A stretch of 64,000 nucleotides of DNA, taken from NCBI GenBank assembly GCA_036971475.1, contig JBAIZL010000003.1:83020595-83084594 (forward strand), in the 5' to 3' direction. This document shows, piece after piece, positions 48,803-59,046 of this stretch. Positions within the stretch are counted from its first letter, which is position 1. Each line of letters opens with the position of its first letter. The position numbers and the translations under genes are program-made. The notes beneath the pieces are model-generated. The model was given only the letters and a program-made list of their open reading frames with translations, was not told the origin of the DNA and searched no databases. This stretch comes from Prosapia bicincta. Taxonomy: Eukaryota; Arthropoda; Insecta; Hemiptera; Cercopidae.

Positions 48803-49279
48803 ATGTCTTTGTCTAGTACACTTGGTGAACGTGAAAAAATTATTTTAGAAATAAAAGATTTAAGAAAACGAATTAGGGAAAAACATCGTGCACTAAAACG
48901 AAGTATTATGGATATGGAAGATCATATAGAGAAAAATATAAAACCCATAATGGAACCGTTGATAAAACCGATAAAAGAATACAGCGAAAATTTAAATTAT
49001 AAACCTATAAAAAGTTGGCGAGAGTTGAATGAGAAAACATTGTTGGCCACTATACATGAAAAACAAAAGCAGCAAGAAGAGAAAAAACAAAAGCAACAAG
49101 AAGAAAAATTAAAAAAGAGAAAAAAGAATTATGAAGCCAATGATAACGATGAGAGTTATACTTCTGACGATGATTTTACTAAGACGTTCGAACTAAGTGG
49201 GAATATTATTACATTAAAAACGAAAATATTATGTTCGAAACCAATTAGATTTGACAAAGCGCACAGCATCGGTCCATAA
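48803..49279 (+). CDS. Coiled-coil Polinton protein
   Basis: ATG 48,803 lies 14 bp after the ATPase stop. About 158 residues: an N-terminal charged helix (EREKIILEIKDLRKRIREKH), a KPIMEPLIKPIKEY segment, then a strongly Lys/Gln/Glu-rich coiled coil near residues 90-120 and an acidic patch. It resembles the coiled-coil protein usually encoded between the packaging ATPase and the penton gene in Polintons; its role there is unclear to me. The frame ends with TAA at 49,277-49,279, and penton-like sequence continues in the same frame just after, so the original boundary of the two proteins is uncertain. Confidence 0.6.
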   Translation: MSLSSTLGEREKIILEIKDLRKRIREKHRALKRSIMDMEDHIEKNIKPIMEPLIKPIKEYSENLNYKPIKSWRELNEKTLLATIHEKQKQQEEKKQKQQEEKLKKRKKNYEANDNDESYTSDDDFTKTFELSGNIITLKTKILCSKPIRFDKAHSIGP

Positions 49280-49617
49280 CTGGCATTTACAGCAGAAGAA
49301 TTGCGAGCAAATACTTGGCACATTTCCGAAAATACTGTAAACATCAATAAAGTGGACGTTATACGAATAGTATGTAATATTGCAAGAGGATCATATAGGA
49401 ATGGTATTGAAGGACATATTATTCACGAATTTTATCTAGCCGTTGAACCTGGTTATAAAATTATTGAAAAACCTGTCGCAGTAATTTATCTACCTCTAAA
49501 CATAACAGGTCTACTTCATAACATTACAGTACGTCTCGAAGATAGGACGGACAACTAATAAATTTGCGAGAAGAATATATAACACTTAGACTTCATTTGC
49601 GCCGAAGTGTTACATAA
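49280..49617 (+). pseudogene. Minor capsid (penton-like) protein
   Basis: Penton-like single jelly-roll capsid protein of Polintons, recognised by FTAEELRANTWHISENTVNI, VDVIRIVCNIA, HIIHEFYLAVEPGYKIIEKP and, after a frameshift near 49,553, NLREEYITLRLHLRRSVT. No ATG marks its N-terminus, which is in frame with the preceding coiled-coil ORF across a TAA. The last ~19 codons are in a different frame and stop at 49,617. It would occupy the capsid vertices. It is short for the family, and the break makes it non-functional. Confidence 0.78.
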
Positions 49618-49619
49618 TC

Positions 49620-49775
49620 ATGGTCTTAGTTTTAAATAATAATACGAATTTCGACAATTTTATTACACCAGTAGGTCGACGACAGTTGACAGAACACAAG
49701 CTGACAAGGAGGAACAAAGAATTTTTGGAATCTTTAGGGTATATTGTGAATAAAAAATATGTTGTGAGTAGATGA
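49620..49775 (+). CDS. Small 51-aa ORF between penton and major capsid genes
   Basis: ATG at 49,620, two bases after the penton stop, and TGA at 49,773-49,775. The protein is basic, with VGRRQLTEHKLTRRNKEFLE followed by SLGY. A short Arg/Lys-rich protein with an LT..N..FL..LG-like motif at this position is a recurring feature of Polintons as I recall them, possibly a minor virion component. The intact frame and tight spacing support it being a real gene. Confidence 0.5.
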   Translation: MVLVLNNNTNFDNFITPVGRRQLTEHKLTRRNKEFLESLGYIVNKKYVVSR

Positions 49776-50954
49776 TAAAATTATTTTTGATGAAACTATT
49801 GTCGATTTATAATATCACACTCATCTACCATACGCACAAACAACATACGGTGAGAATGATGAGATTCGCATTCCAGTACATCAACAGAATGTGTACACTT
49901 TGCCTTCTAAAAGTTACATTTATATAGAGGGAGAATTTAAAGTAATAAAAGCAACAGACAATAGTGAAAGTGATGAAATCGAACTTATCAGCAATGGAAT
50001 GTCATTTCTTTTTGATGAAATTTGCTATGAAATTTGTGGAACAGAAATTGATCGAGTGAAAAATGTTGGAATAACGACAACAATAAAAAAACCTCTTAAC
50101 CAACGTTGAAGATGAAAAAAATATTTTATTAAATGCTGGGTGGACATTAAATATGGAATCTTTAAAGTGTAAGAAACATTTTTCGTTTTGTATTCCTTTA
50201 AAAATGCTACTTGGATTCGCGGACGACTATGTTCACATATTATTAAATGTTAAACAAGAAATAATATTACTCAGGAGTTCAAACAATTTCAATACGATTA
50301 TAACAAAAGACGCTAATAATAAAATAGAATTGAAAATTAATAATATATTTTGGAAAATTTCTTATATTCTTAGCCGATGATTATAATCTATCACTACTAA
50401 GAATCACCGATAAGGACCAGTCAATGTCACTAGGATTTCGTCGTTGGACGCTTATCGATAATCCTTCATTACCTGTTTTGAAAAACTCAACTTGGACTGT
50501 GAAGACAGCATCAAATAGTGAGAAACCTCGCTACGTTATTATCGCATTCCAAACTGATAGGAGAAATGTGAAAAATAAAAATGCTGGACACTTTGATTTC
50601 TCTGATAATAATAATATTAAACTGTATCTAAACTCACAATATTATCCATACGATAATTTTAATGGAAACAGAGCAATTATATACGACGTTTTTACAAAAT
50701 TTCAGTCATTCTATTATCACGGTAGCAGCAATAGACCTGCTATTGATTTTGAAACTTTTTTCGCAAAAACACCATTATTTGTTATAGACTGTTCACGACA
50801 AAATGAAACATTAAAACCCGGTACTATTGATGTGCGCATAGAAATTGAATGAAATGTCAACATACCTGAAAAGACAGCTGCTTATTGTCTCATCATCCAG
50901 GATGCACTTGTTGAATACACACCTTTATCTGGTCTTGTACGTAAAATATTTTAA
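49771..50954 (+). pseudogene. Major capsid protein (hexon-like double jelly roll), broken
   Basis: Polinton major capsid protein recognised across several frames: HTHLPYAQTTYGENDEIRIP and VYTLPSKSYIYIEGEF at the N-terminus, FLFDEICYEICGTEIDRVKN, then HFSFCIPLKMLLGFADDY, KPRYVIIAFQTDRRN, IKLYLNSQYYPYDNF, FVIDCSRQNETLKPGTIDVR and the terminal TAAYCLIIQDALVEYTPLSG. Lesions include in-frame stops at 49,810 and 50,850 and frame changes around 50,110-50,150 and 50,375-50,420. The family protein forms the trimeric capsomers of the icosahedral shell. Nearly the whole length is preserved, so decay is by small lesions rather than deletion. Confidence 0.85.
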
Positions 50955-51265
50955 TGTAATGTAGTCAGAAGAATAATAAATTTTTTTGTTTAAATTCAGT
51001 GTACATTTTATTGATCTTTAATTCACATTTCATCTGTAATTTTAAATAATGGTTGAAAAGTACAAAAAAATCACATATAAGAACGACTATTAGGAAGGAG
51101 AAAATCGAAAATTGAGCAGTGGAGGGGATACAACGGGTAATATAAATAGATACGATAACACAAGATGCAGAGTACACACATACGAAGGAAGTGGAGAGTT
51201 GCACCTAGTCTGCAAATAGATAGTATATATTCAAGAAAATTATTTTAGTTTATAATATAGGAGAT
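50955..51265. other. Intergenic AT-rich spacer before the BIR gene
   Basis: About 310 bp with AATAATAAATTT just after the capsid stop, a possible polyadenylation signal. Near the right edge a TTTATAATATAG stretch precedes the BIR start codon. No gene was recognised. Confidence 0.4.
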
Positions 51266-51613
51266 ATGGTTGGATACCCGAGATACCCGAGATACAGTAC
51301 ACCTGGAAGCAGGCTGGAATCGTTCAACAACACCAGATTTGTATACTCCCGCCCTTATGCTTGGCAATTTGCAGAAGCCGGTTTTTTCTTTGACTCTCCA
51401 CCTGATGCCGTTATATGCTTTTACTGTGGTGGTGGTTTAAAGGATTGGGAAGCACATGAATTTCCATGGATTGAACATGGTGGAAGGTTTCCGAGTTATT
51501 TAAAATTAGTAAAGGGTGAGGATTTTGGGGCACGATGTCATGCTGTGCGTAGGATGACGGTTTACTCATACCCAATACCAATACACCCCGCAAAAAAGAG
51601 GAAACAGGGATAA
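51266..51613 (+). CDS. BIR-domain protein (IAP-like), one zinc ligand missing
   Basis: An intact 115-residue ORF with one baculovirus-IAP-repeat domain at about residues 16-82. It includes RFVYSRPYAWQFAEAGFFF, Cys51 and Cys54 (CFYCGGGL), W61 and His71 (FPWIEHGGRFP). The fourth zinc ligand, normally a Cys seven residues after the His, is Tyr78 (TAT, one transition from a Cys codon). No RING domain follows; the tail is basic (PAKKRKQG). IAP proteins restrain caspase-mediated cell death, and single-BIR proteins occur in insect DNA viruses. Loss of the ligand probably unfolds the domain. It lies on the same strand as the capsid genes. Confidence 0.8.
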   Translation: MVGYPRYPRYSTPGSRLESFNNTRFVYSRPYAWQFAEAGFFFDSPPDAVICFYCGGGLKDWEAHEFPWIEHGGRFPSYLKLVKGEDFGARCHAVRRMTVYSYPIPIHPAKKRKQG

Positions 51614-51966
51614 GCAACGCCTTTATTGTAAAAGGATAATATAATATATTGTTATACTGTTATGTAACACTTTGTGTTCATAGAAATATTTTTGTAATTC
51701 TTTAATAAATAGCTATTGACTGACTGTGGTAATGAAAGTTTATTAATATTATAAGTAACATTTAAACATATTTGTTCAACACACAATTGGTATAATGTGG
51801 AAAAAATTCAAGGATAAATAGAAAATGAATGATTTGAACAACTCACTTTTTTAACTATATATTTACACTATAAACAATTGAAAATGGTTAACAAATAATA
51901 TTTATTAATTACAAAGCATTAGTTATTTTTAATAGTTAACAAATAATATTTATTCATTACAAAGCA
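51614..51966. repeat. Spacer between convergent genes with a 47-bp direct repeat
   Basis: AT-rich region between the BIR gene and the 3' end of polB on the other strand. A unit of about 47 bp starting GTTAACAAATAATATTTATT occurs twice in tandem at about 51,886-51,932 and 51,934-51,981, the second copy overlapping the polB stop. AATAAA-like signals for both convergent genes are present. No reading frame of note. Confidence 0.7.
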
Positions 51967-54900
51967 TTAGTTATTTTTTAAAGAAAAATGGCCATGTGCC
52001 AAAGTATTAATTCCATTATCACATATATGTCTCTTATCATCATCACGTCTGAGAGCTAATTTATTTACAGTTATTGTCTGTACAATATGTTTTTTAGATT
52101 TGAATGATATAATATCACTTCTGGTTTTAGTAAAAATATTTAAGCATTTTTTATAATCATCAAAATTTATATTTCTAAGTGCTGCTTTTGTTATGCCTTT
52201 AGCTTTTTTTCAATACTATTCACAGTTTTGAAAGTATACAATTTAGCTCTTAGTCCAACAAATTCTGACAACCCAACACCTTTGCATTCGTCTTTAAAAC
52301 AACCTAATGTTTTTGCATTATCTGTAAAATAACCTATATGAGTGTGAGGAAGTTCTGACATATCAAAAGGTCTTCTCACCTCTTGATTTTCCTTAATATC
52401 TTTATAAAAAGTTTCAGTAGAAATATTATAAAATAAACTGTCTTTATCCATATAAAGAAGCTGAATTTTAGAGTTATACAATTCTTTCATAACATCATAA
52501 TGCATTTCATACATACGTGTTTTACTTATTTCCAAAACAGTAAACCCTATATATATATATTGGTTTGTTAAAATAGATGGATTCTTTTTCTGATTCAATT
52601 GCACACAAAGATTCATCATAAATTATTCGATTTAAGAAAGTAGGTTTTCCAATTAAATAATTAATTTTTTTTTCTGAAATCACAAGTTTCAAATTTTTTC
52701 TTTTCCTTATATTTTCAATAGTTTTACCAAACATGGCATTAATTACAAATTTATAAAAATCTTTTTCAAATTCATTTTTAATCATTAACCAAGCACTTTG
52801 TCTGAATTGCATAATTCTATGAATTTTTGTAAGTACTAAACCATGTCGCATTGCTTGTTTTATTAACATAATGACAAACGTAATTTTGTTTATCTTCTAA
52901 AATAGTTAACAATTTTGGTTGTTTACTGCCTGGCGGACATTTGTTTTGTGGTAAAAATGGCAACTCATTATCACAACTATGCAAATTTTGTGGATACATA
53001 ATATCAACTTCTAAAATATAACCTATGGGAGAATCATCCTCTATAGACAGAACATCAAAAGCCTTTAATTTTTTAAATGACATCCATTTAAACGAATCAT
53101 AAGGCATGAATCTGGTCATGCTCCACCCATATAAATTTGTAGCATCGATATAAGCTAAACAAGAGGAAGGTTTGTCTATATCAAATTCATCTTCCAATAG
53201 ATAATTATTAGCTTCTGCATGTCTCGTTACGCATGCAGTTATTCCACCTCTGATACCATTTTCTATGAATAGATATTTATCATATTCGTCAAATAATTCT
53301 AATTCAATTTTTGTAAATTTTAACTTAGCATCATATGTCAAACCAGGAAGTGTAAAATAATAAGCACAGTCCAATCCATAATTGGATATAGACAAGTCTC
53401 TAAAGTTTCAAAAATATCACTTAACAATAATACATCTATTTTAAGGTAGAGATTGCTATATTCCCCTAAATTTCTACATTCAAAATGATTCCACACATCA
53501 CGCGCATATTTATATTCAGCATCTGTGATATGACTAGATTCTAGATTGTTATAAAAATCATTTTTTGTTGGCAACTCAGTATCATTTAATTTGTCTCAAC
53601 AATCTGTATAATTATAAGGATAAACACCTTTTCTTGTTATAAACGGTAAATCATTTACAGAAAAATGTTTATATGTATGTTTAAAGTTGTCTTTAGGCAA
53701 ATTATTTGATAATTTACTAAGACTTGTACTCATAAATTTATAGGTGTCTATAAATCGTAATGCAATGCCATTAGTTGTGTTTTTTGAAAATGTTATATAT
53801 TTTTCATTAGTGTTTGGTATTACATGAATTTCGTTTGAGTCACAACCTAACTGTCGTACAATAAAATGGCTATCATAATTTGAACTCCCATGAATAAATA
53901 TAGGTAAAACGTTTTGATTTTGTCGTAATAAATTACAATTATTACATAAAACAGACATAAATTTACCAGTAATGTGACAATAGTCTCTTACTTCTGGCCT
54001 AGTCATAGTAAATTCATCGTTACAAGACTCACATTTAGTAGTTGTTTTAAATTTATGTTTTTCATCTTTATTTAATTTCCTCATTGGAATATTTATTTTA
54101 TAAATTTCACCAATAATATTTGTAAGTGATATGAGATATGACATGAATTTTTTGGCTGCATCTAAACCCTGATATATGTATGGATCTGTGGGAAATGTTT
54201 CTAAAATGTCTGGCGGTAAAGACGATGCATCTTCATCAAGAACTAAATATACACCAAATGACATTGGCTCGTGAATATCATTAAGTATTACACGGTTACT
54301 AATCTGCTCATTTATTGGCTTCAACAAACATTCAAAATCTGCATACACGGTGAAAGGTACTCTAAATTTATAATGGAACTTTTTGAATTTCAAAATATTA
54401 TTCCCTTCTAGGCATTTTCACTTTTACTGCTTTTGTATTTTCACATGCTTTTAAATGATCTGATAAGAGTGAGTCTTTATTTTTACCGCTATAATGTGTT
54501 AAACATCTTCTACGAAAAACTAATTTACCCTTATGTTTATTTAGTTGATTGTTTAATAATCTTGAAAAATGTTTAATATAAGAATAATGTGCATGCCCCG
54601 ACTGGTTTGTCAACATCAATAAATCATAATGTTTTATCTTAATAGTTTTACTAGTTCTTAATGGATACACTTCATTATCTTTATTTAAACCATATACATT
54701 AATACTTATACCTGAATTATTTTTTCAAATTTACTAATCTGCTTTAAAGGTGTTGGAAAGTCAATACCTTGTAAATTAAACATATCCATAATTTTAAAAT
54801 ATCTCTTGTTAATTAAACTAAGATGATCTACATCAGTTTTTATATGTGGAACGAGAAGTGACCACAAAAAATATTTATCGTCTTGAAAATTTTCAGGATT

Positions 54901-55408
54901 AATTACATCATTCTTATTTTGTATAATTTTGGTAAAGGTATGAACTTCCACCTAACGGATTGTATCTACTAAAACGAATTATAATTCCATCAATTTTATC
55001 CAAAGACCAACCACTTCCTTTACCCAAATATTCCGACTCTTCGGTACATAATTTTCTAAATAAAACATCTAAAATATCTTAAAAATCTGAATCTTCGGAA
55101 ACACTAGTATTTTTTGTTTTAAAATAACGCAATTGCTTTTCTTGGGTTAAAAATTTTACATAAGAAGCTTCTACAAGTATATTAAATTTTAACATATTGT
55201 AAGTGGATAATAAATCTACAATTAGTCGTATCATTTTTTGTTTAGTACGTCTCAACAACAAACACACATCTCTAACAGTTGACGTATTTTCTAAGTAAAA
55301 TGTTTTTAATCTGCCTCTAAAGGCGTGATTCCTTTCTAAAAATTCATCATCGTTTTCGATATCATCATCACTATTAACATCCATTTGTTCAACGGAGCTT
55401 TCGTCCAT
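51967..55408 (-). pseudogene. DNA polymerase B, near full length, multiply broken
   Basis: Polinton protein-primed family B polymerase spanning N- to C-terminus. In order on the minus strand: the acidic N-terminus (MDESSVEQMDVNSDDD), VYADFECLL (Exo I), CxxC...DYCHITG, SSNYDSHFI (Exo II), YLKIDVLLLSDIF (Exo III), YIDATNLYGWSM (motif A), KDFYKFVINAMFGKT (motif B), LLYMDKDSLFYNI (motif C, both Asp present), and a C-terminal thumb region ending at TAA 51,967. Breaks include the TAA near 55,081 and the frameshift near 54,395 (both shared with the left copy), and frame changes near 54,950, 54,690, 53,585, 53,370, 52,840, 52,570 and 52,195. It would replicate the element. It is convergent with the capsid block. 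Confidence 0.88.
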
Positions 55409-55568
55409 TATTATAATTTGTTTTAAAAAAGAAGCACTATTTAGTTCACTGAAATAATAAAACAATTTTCTATAAATTTCAAAACGTACATTTTTTTATT
55501 TTTTTTTAAATCTCATCTACAACACATATATAATTATTAGTATTTAACTACATTCAAAAACCTAAAAA

Positions 55569-55826
55569 CTAATTAAAAAAATTGTTTTTATCAGTTGAAA
55601 TAACATCATGAGTAACATTTTTTATTTTACTTACTCTATCAGCAACATTGCGTATTATTTTATTTGATAATTTTGAAAGATCAACATTAGAATTATTAAC
55701 AACAAAATAAGCCCTTTTGCTAACTTGTGTCCAATACTGCTTTTCACTTATACATTTTTTCAAATCCTTACAATCCGTAATTTCTATTTTTATTAAATGT
55801 GATCCCACCTCACCAGGAGTGATCAT
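55569..55826 (-). CDS. Unknown Polinton protein (ORF B), right-arm copy with intact start
   Basis: Eighty-five residues from ATG 55,824-55,826 to the stop at 55,569. MITPGEVGSHLIKIEITDCK begins the protein. The ATG overlaps the ORF A stop as ATGA, a tight coupling of the two frames. A few substitutions separate it from the left copy. Not recognised by family. Confidence 0.55.
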   Translation of the reverse strand: MITPGEVGSHLIKIEITDCKDLKKCISEKQYWTQVSKRAYFVVNNSNVDLSKLSNKIIRNVADRVSKIKNVTHDVISTDKNNFFN

Positions 55827-55984
55827 TCTTCTTTTTTATTATCTTTAATAATCTGAACAGTTTGTTTAATAACAGCAGACGCTGATGTTTTAGTCACATT
55901 AAAATATTTATCTAAATCATCATCATCATCATCATCAGATGATGATGATGAATTATTTACAATTCATTAGAACTATGTATTCGT
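55823..55984 (-). pseudogene. ORF A, right-arm copy, truncated
   Basis: Only the C-terminal third remains: the serine/aspartate tract, here shorter, and the lysine-rich tail ending in TGA at 55,823. One base of the AATGAAATTG sequence is missing relative to the left copy, which shifts the frame. The sequence then breaks at about 55,984 into the 82-bp array. Confidence 0.8.
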
Positions 55985-56139
55985 TTGATGTTCATTCTAT
56001 GCGTCTAGACGTACCTAGATTTACGGATTTCCATCAGCCTGCAGTGTTTTTACAGAACGATATTGTTGGATGTGCATTCTATGCGTCTGGACGTACCTAG
56101 ATTTACGGATTGAAATCAGCCTGCAGTGTTTTTACAGGG
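55985..56139 (+). repeat. 82-bp RNase H-derived minisatellite, right arm, about two units
   Basis: Two plus-strand units with the usual GGACGTACCTAGATTTACGG core, leading directly into the RNase H continuation. The left edge is the deletion junction with ORF A. Confidence 0.9.
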
Positions 56140-56706
56140 AAACGTCTTGTTACTTTTAAAGCTGTGTCATTTGTTGCAGATATTCATACTGGCTTCTGTG
56201 TTCCGATTCCAAAAGTGCTCTTCAGGCTCTTCAGAATGTTCTTCGTGAAACCTTTACTTGGATATATTTTGGTACACAAACTTCAATTGGGGGTGTTGGT
56301 GTGTTATTGGTCATTGCAGAATACCCCAAAACACAAAAGCGGATGAAGCGCCAAAGATTGCTACTAGTATGGTACCAACTACACAACGAGTTATGGCATC
56401 TGATTAAGTGTGTTTCACAAAACATTTATTACTCGCTGCTTGGAATGACGAATTGCAATGTGTGAATCACAATAAGCTGAGGAAAATAAGGATACCGTCC
56501 GTCCATGGAGGCATTCAGTTCGTTTAAAACGTAAGAAGGAAGTGGTGGCTACCTGCCTTCGCGTCGGCCACTCTTCTCTAACTCATGGATACGTGATGTG
56601 TAGCAAGGCTCTGCCATTATGTCAGCTCTGTGAAGATTCCATCACAATCAGTCATATACTGGTCGGTTGTGGTGGTTTGAAGCATGTTCGTGACAGTTTT
56701 AACTGA
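56140..56706 (+). pseudogene. Non-LTR retrotransposon RNase H end and C-terminal tail
   Basis: Reading across frames gives FKAVSFVADIHTGF, then CSDSKSALQALQNVLRE (RNase H motif with catalytic Asp). From about 56,490 an uninterrupted tail follows with KKEVVATCLRVGHSSLTHGY and LCQLCEDS...SHILVGCGG, a CCHC-like C-terminal module of Jockey-type elements, ending in TGA at 56,704-56,706. Together with 36,560-37,470 this accounts for the 3' half of one retrotransposon, interrupted by the Polinton. Confidence 0.75.
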
Positions 56707-57170
56707 AAAAGTAATTTAAAAGTGGTGTTGAGGACGATACCTCTCACAGTGTTATCGTTTTTTGCGCAACCTACATATATTATTTAACATTATAATATTA
56801 AATCCATATTTATTAACTATAGTATATCCGTGTAGTCGTATGTATGTTTGTTTGTTTGTTTGTGTGTGTGTGTGTGTGTGTATTTATTTATTGTTAAATA
56901 GCTATTTTTAATTCATTATTGTTATTTTTAAGGGTCGAGCTTTCTTGTTGTAGATTTATTACTGTTATTAATTTATTGTTATATTATTGGTTATTGTTGT
57001 TACTAATTTTTGTTATGTTTTGCTTTGAATATTTTATTATTATTTGTTTTTCAACAGGAAAAAAATTAAAAGATCTTTTTCTTACTCGTTAACGTTTATA
57101 TATCTCTAATACCCGATAATTCGATCAGTTAGTCGTTAGGTTCGTTAGGCGAAATCGACTAGACGAGGGG
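56707..57170. other. 3' UTR-like AT-rich spacer with (TG)n
   Basis: Counterpart of 39,831-40,294. It begins with the non-LTR 3' untranslated sequence and carries a (TG)n run of about 10 units at 56,861-56,880 next to TTTG repeats. No gene is seen. Confidence 0.75.
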
Positions 57171-57179
57171 TGTATAACC

Positions 57180-58565
57180 TTTTTGAAATGGTGGGCTGTA
57201 TGAGATTCGTGCACACTAGAAAGCATGTGACAATCACGGACATCAGTTCATTAGCCTGTCCAGAGTCGCCACTTCACGGGAAATTCCAACCACGGCCTCC
57301 GTCTCGGAGCAACAAACCACTCTGCGCACCACACGAGCTTTGAGTTCAGGATGAGCAGGTGTATCATGGAAACCACTCTTGGAAAGCCGTGTTCGCATTA
57401 TGACGGGTACAGCGTTTAATCAAGAGTTTAGGAAGAAAGAAGGTGGATCGATCACCTGGCGCTGTGTTAAGGAAGGTCCAAACGATGGCGTGGAATTTTA
57501 AAGAATAAGGAAGCTGCCTTACTAAATGTTACAGAATATATATGTGGACCTCCAGACGAGGCACGTGTCAACGTACGTAAGAAACTTCTTCAAGGGAGAA
57601 ACTTTTACCGTCAGAGGAGCATGTCGCAGGAAAACCAAAAGGAGGTGAACAATTGTGACGAAGTGATCTTGGAAGATGAATTATTTAAGATGGTCTACGG
57701 AAGAAGTTTCCATTTTGAAGAGAATAAGGAAGGTGGAAGAACAATTACTTTGTGCGGGGAAAAAGGCAAACAAATCTTACAATTTCTTTATGGACGGTAC
57801 TTTTAAAAGTGTTAGTAACCAATTCTCTCAAAGCTACACGTACGATGAGGATTACGGCAGTACTAACGGAGAAGCAAACATATTTCCTGCGGTATTTCGA
57901 CTTTTACCTGACAAAAAGAAGGCTACATATCTACATATGTTTTTTGAAATTATCAAAGCTGTGCCAGAATGGACTCCTAAGACAATGACTGTAGATTTTG
58001 AAACTGCTGCATTATCTGCCTTCAACAAAGTGTTTACCTTAACGGAAATATAAGCCGGTTTTTTACATGAAAAAATGTAAATGACAGGAATATAAAGGAA
58101 ATGAAGAACTTCGCCTCCATATTCGTATGTGCCCATCTTAGGATTTCCTAAAACCAGAAGTATCAGATGGTTGGTTGGTGATACAATCGCAGACTCGTAA
58201 TAACTTAAAACTATATGACTTTTTTTCACTACTTCGTCAACACTTGGCTTAATAATGAAGAATTCCAATTCACACGTGAAATTGTCACAAAAGACGTCAT
58301 CGCACGACTAACGCTCTCTAAGAATGGCACAACGTACTTGGAAGATCAAACCCGAAGCTTAGAGACGTGCTAGTCTGCCAGCCGAGTGCTAAACTCTCAT
58401 GTATATAAGAACTGAATTGAATCTTCCAGGAATGAGGAGAAAACCCAAATACCAAAAGCTGGACTATGTAATTGGAGAAATTGTTAGAAATATGGAAAGA
58501 GCGTCGACATCAGATTATGTTTGTAGGCGTTGTCGTACATGCACATGCTTGAATAAATGTAAGCA
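57180..58565 (+). pseudogene. MULE-type transposase relic (FLYWCH-MULE)
   Basis: A decayed Mutator-like transposase. 57,415-57,480 reads FNQEFRKKEGGSITWRCVKE, like the start of a FLYWCH zinc finger. After frameshifts, 57,676-58,053 is open and contains NFFMDGTFKSVSNQFSQSYT with the first catalytic Asp, VFRLLPDKKKATYLHMFFEI, and TMTVDFETAALSAFNKVF with the second Asp. A stop follows. Further fragments include TRNNLKLYDFF and, at 58,399-58,590, a Cys-rich tail (CRRCRTCTCLNKCKHC). The third catalytic residue is not visible. It lies downstream of the retrotransposon tail in the same orientation and was copied with it in the inverted duplication. Confidence 0.68.
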
Positions 58566-58590
58566 TTGTGTATACAAAGTTGTGGCGTAA

Positions 58591-58935
58591 TAAAAATAAA
58601 TAAGTTGCAAATATTTACTATGACGAAGCTTGTTGGCTGATTTTAAACACGCCTAAATAACTGTAACTGTGCAGGGGTTTGGCCGTCCAACACTGTGATG
58701 GGAATCAGTTTTTAAATAATAACAATAAAAACCTTTTACAAGTAACCATAATGGAAATGACTACATTTAACTACATATTTGCTCATTTTTCTCGAGCTGG
58801 GCCGCAGGACTAAATTTACCGAGTTTAACAATTGGAAAGGTTTTATATAGCTGTGCTTAAATTTACAAAAAATATATCCTACATTTTATATTCTATTATA
58901 TGTAAATGCTATACATACACAGCCATTTTGTAATA
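58591..58935. other. Unassigned spacer
   Basis: AT-rich flank between the MULE relic and the Tc1/mariner left end. Nothing recognised. Confidence 0.3.
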
Positions 58936-58965
58936 CCGTATGCGCCAAAATAAACAGTAGTGAAA

Positions 58966-59046
58966 CTGAATCAGCTGTAGTTGCCCTCCTGGATCAGCTC
59001 TAGTTGCCTCCTGAATCAGCTGTAGTTTCCTCCTGGATCAGCTGTG
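58966..59046. repeat. Short tandem repeat, ~24-bp unit, about 3.5 copies
   Basis: GAATCAGCTGTAGTTGCC-like units repeat as ATCAGCT(G/C)TAGTT(G/T)CC(C)TCCTG. The unit length is 22-26 bp. It lies inside the left part of the Tc1/mariner relic. Confidence 0.8.

Larger units (their letters stand above)
37800..55984. mobile_element. Rearranged Polinton/Maverick (adintovirus-like) element
   Basis: The hallmark set is present: protein-primed-type DNA polymerase B, chromodomain-bearing retroviral-like integrase, packaging ATPase, and penton- and hexon-like capsid genes, with cargo of dUTPase, a BIR protein and a metalloprotease. Integrase to BIR read rightward. PolB, ORFs, dUTPase and MMP originally read leftward from the right end, as the right-arm polB still does. 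A block carrying the MULE, array, right terminus, MMP, dUTPase and partial polB (38,414-47,107) has been inverted and inserted between the left terminus and the integrase. Most structural and replication genes are broken, so the element is not autonomous. Confidence 0.85.
53647..58565. repeat. Right arm of the large inverted duplication (presumed original position)
   Basis: Reverse-complement partner of 38,414-47,107. Here polB is full length beyond the arm and the MULE continues into unrelated flank at 58,565, which suggests this is the original copy. An internal deletion at about 55,984 joins ORF A directly to the 82-bp array, removing MMP, dUTPase and the right terminal repeat. Confidence 0.85.

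Noticed and set aside
49771..49775. ATGA overlap between the 51-aa ORF and the major capsid gene
   Set aside because: The ATG there is not in the capsid reading frame.
38414..58565. Assembly artefact explaining the inverted arms
   Set aside because: The arms differ by substitutions, indels, microsatellite length and a 3.65-kb deletion; a pure mirror artefact would be identical. Individual breakpoints still need reads.
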